Made by a program: the position numbers and the translations under genes
Source of the DNA: Oscillospiraceae bacterium
Lineage (GTDB): Bacteria > Bacillota > Clostridia > Oscillospirales > UBA929
Reading direction: 5' to 3'
DNA: 7,166 nt
Assembly (NCBI GenBank): GCA_031258665.1
Contig: JAIRML010000002.1
Location: 1 to 7,166 of the forward strand
Shown here: piece by piece, positions 6,241-7,166 of the stretch
Layout: each line of letters starts with the position of its first letter
Numbering within the stretch: position 1 is the first letter of the stretch
The notes under the pieces: model-generated
The model's input: the letters and a program-made list of their open reading frames with translations, nothing else
The model's database searches: none
Told to the model about the DNA's origin: nothing

Positions 6241-6305
6241 TAACTTATTGCCGCGAAGCGGCAATAAAAAACAAGAATTTGGGTTGTGGGCTGCGCCCAC
6301 GTTGG
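6241..6305 (+). repeat. Structured intergenic repeat, copy 3
   Basis: This copy is nearly identical to copy 1 through the first hairpin and linker (6245-6254 with 6258-6267, loop GAA). One A is replaced by G in the linker and one T is missing before the G-rich part. Seven bases are missing inside the second hairpin. The remaining sequence still forms a perfect 6-bp stem (6286-6291 with 6295-6300, loop TGC), while the alternative outer pairing seen in copies 1 and 2 is lost. It lies 6 bases after the AT-rich palindrome and 68 bases before the DegV-family ATG. Confidence 0.85.
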
Positions 6306-6312
6306 CTTTTTT
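6286..6312 (+). terminator. Possible terminator formed by repeat copy 3
   Basis: The copy 3 second hairpin (6286-6300) is followed, after GTTGGC, by six T (6307-6312). Placed after the topoisomerase gene and before the DegV gene, it could end the upstream transcript. The stem is short and six bases separate it from the T-run, so this is a weak call. The remaining bases to 6373 hold only a TGTGCGCACA palindrome (6329-6338) and GC-rich sequence, without a clear promoter. Confidence 0.3.
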
Positions 6313-6373
6313 GCAGTGGAATCAATTTTGTGCGCACACGGCGGGCGCGCCGCGCGCTGAGGGATGTGACGGA

Positions 6374-7166
6374 ATGTCTGTCAAAATCATTGCCGACAGC
6401 ACCTGTGACCTGTCGCCGGAGATGTTGGCGCGGCTCGATGTCTCCGTGGTTCCGCTGTATGTCACGTTGGATGACAAATCCTATCGGGACGGTCTGGACC
6501 TGACGCCGGAGGGAATCTACCGCTTCTTTGCCGAGACGAGGCGCACGCCCCGGACATCGGCGGTCAGCGTGTGGGACTTTTTGCAGATCATGACGCCGCT
6601 GGCCGCGGAGGGGCGGGAGATCGTATACATCTCCATCTCTTCTGACCTCTCCACATCTTTCCAAAACGCGGAGATCGCCGCCCGGGAGTGCCCGCCGACG
6701 CGCATCCGCGTGGTGGATTCGCGGAGTCTCTCCACCGGCGTGGGGCTGCTCGTGTTGAAGGCCGTCCGGATGGCGCGCGAAGGCTGCTCGGCCGACGAGA
6801 TCGCCGACGAACTGATACGCCTTCGCGGCTGTGTGCGCGCGGGGTTTTTGGTCGACAGCATCGAGTTTCTCCACCGGGGCGGCCGGTGTAACGCTCTGGA
6901 GGCGCTGGGCGCCAACCTTCTCAAGCTGCGCCCCTCCCTGGCGCTGACCGGAGGGCGCATCGAACCGGGGGCCAAGTACCGCGGCTCCCTCCCAGACTGC
7001 CTTCGCAAATACACGCTCGGCGTCCTGGCCGGTATGCGGCGCCCGGACCCGTTTTGCGCCTTCATCACGCACACCAAGATCGACCCGGCTCTGGTGGACA
7101 TGGTCCGCAAACTCGTGGCGGACACCGGACATTTCCGCGAGATCCTCGAGACCACCGCCGGCTGCG
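6374..7166 (+). CDS. DegV/FakB-like fatty-acid-binding protein (3' partial)
   Basis: The frame is open from ATG 6374 to the window edge (264 complete codons); the end is missing, probably about 20-30 residues. It opens 'MSVKIIADSTCDLSPEMLAR', the usual DegV N-terminus. It also has 'SISSDLSTSFQNAE' (87-100, the family's LSGTYQSA-like loop), 'VVDSRSLSTGVGLLVLKA' (113-130), 'GFLVDSIEFLHRGGR' (157-171) and 'GAKYRGSLPDCL' (199-210). DegV proteins bind a fatty acid, and FakB members present it to the kinase FakA for conversion to acyl-phosphate. Ser93, Thr61 and Arg203 sit where fatty-acid contacts are expected, judged by motif alignment only. Whether it works with FakA cannot be seen here. GAGGG (6359-6363) lies 10 bases before the ATG. 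Confidence 0.9.
   Translation, partial: MSVKIIADSTCDLSPEMLARLDVSVVPLYVTLDDKSYRDGLDLTPEGIYRFFAETRRTPRTSAVSVWDFLQIMTPLAAEGREIVYISISSDLSTSFQNAEIAARECPPTRIRVVDSRSLSTGVGLLVLKAVRMAREGCSADEIADELIRLRGCVRAGFLVDSIEFLHRGGRCNALEALGANLLKLRPSLALTGGRIEPGAKYRGSLPDCLRKYTLGVLAGMRRPDPFCAFITHTKIDPALVDMVRKLVADTGHFREILETTAGC

Noticed and set aside
321..6305. CRISPR array or tandem repeat array
   Set aside because: The three copies are kilobases apart with genes between them; there are no regular spacers and no cas genes.
6183..6503. Plus-strand 106-codon open frame before the DegV gene
   Set aside because: It reads through half of the AT palindrome and repeat copy 3, then overlaps the DegV gene out of frame. The peptide similarity to the reading through copy 1 comes from the repeat itself.

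Overview
The window reads as chromosomal DNA from a GC-rich member of the Clostridia (Bacillota), possibly Oscillospiraceae-like. Supporting this are the purine-rich ribosome-binding sites, a topoisomerase subunit A of the clostridial ParC-like type, a tRNA gene with encoded CCA, and FakB/DegV-type and pyridoxamine-kinase proteins typical of that group. All genes lie on the plus strand. The taxonomic placement is inferred from protein character only.

Bases 1-2540 look like the end of a surface-polysaccharide cluster. They hold the C-terminus of a CapK/phenylacetate-CoA-ligase-like AMP-ligase, a small single-pass membrane protein of the DUF4330 type, and a multi-pass O-antigen-ligase/polymerase-family protein whose GTG start overlaps the DUF4330 gene by 8 bases. 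Bases 2580-2757 are a self-contained tRNA-Gln(CTG) unit with a consensus promoter, an encoded CCA end and a GC-rich downstream hairpin.

Bases 2925-6145 carry two housekeeping-type genes, a pyridoxamine/pyridoxal kinase and a topoisomerase IV (ParC-like) subunit A. No subunit B gene lies beside the latter in this window. From 6374 to the window edge runs a nearly complete DegV/FakB-like fatty-acid-binding protein gene, cut off before its stop.

The most unusual content is intergenic. A structured repeat of about 63-72 bases occurs three times (321-391, 2826-2897, 6241-6305), always in the same orientation and shortly upstream of a start codon. Each copy has a strong first hairpin, an A-rich linker and a G-rich second hairpin. 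Copies 1 and 2 can fold the second part in two mutually exclusive ways, and sequence differences between copies tend to keep the pairing. A separate AT-rich, near-perfect palindrome of about 90 bases (6145-6234) starts at the topoisomerase stop codon and ends just before repeat copy 3. These could be REP/MITE-like mobile repeats or 5'-UTR elements. The window alone cannot decide, because every gene and every repeat points the same way.
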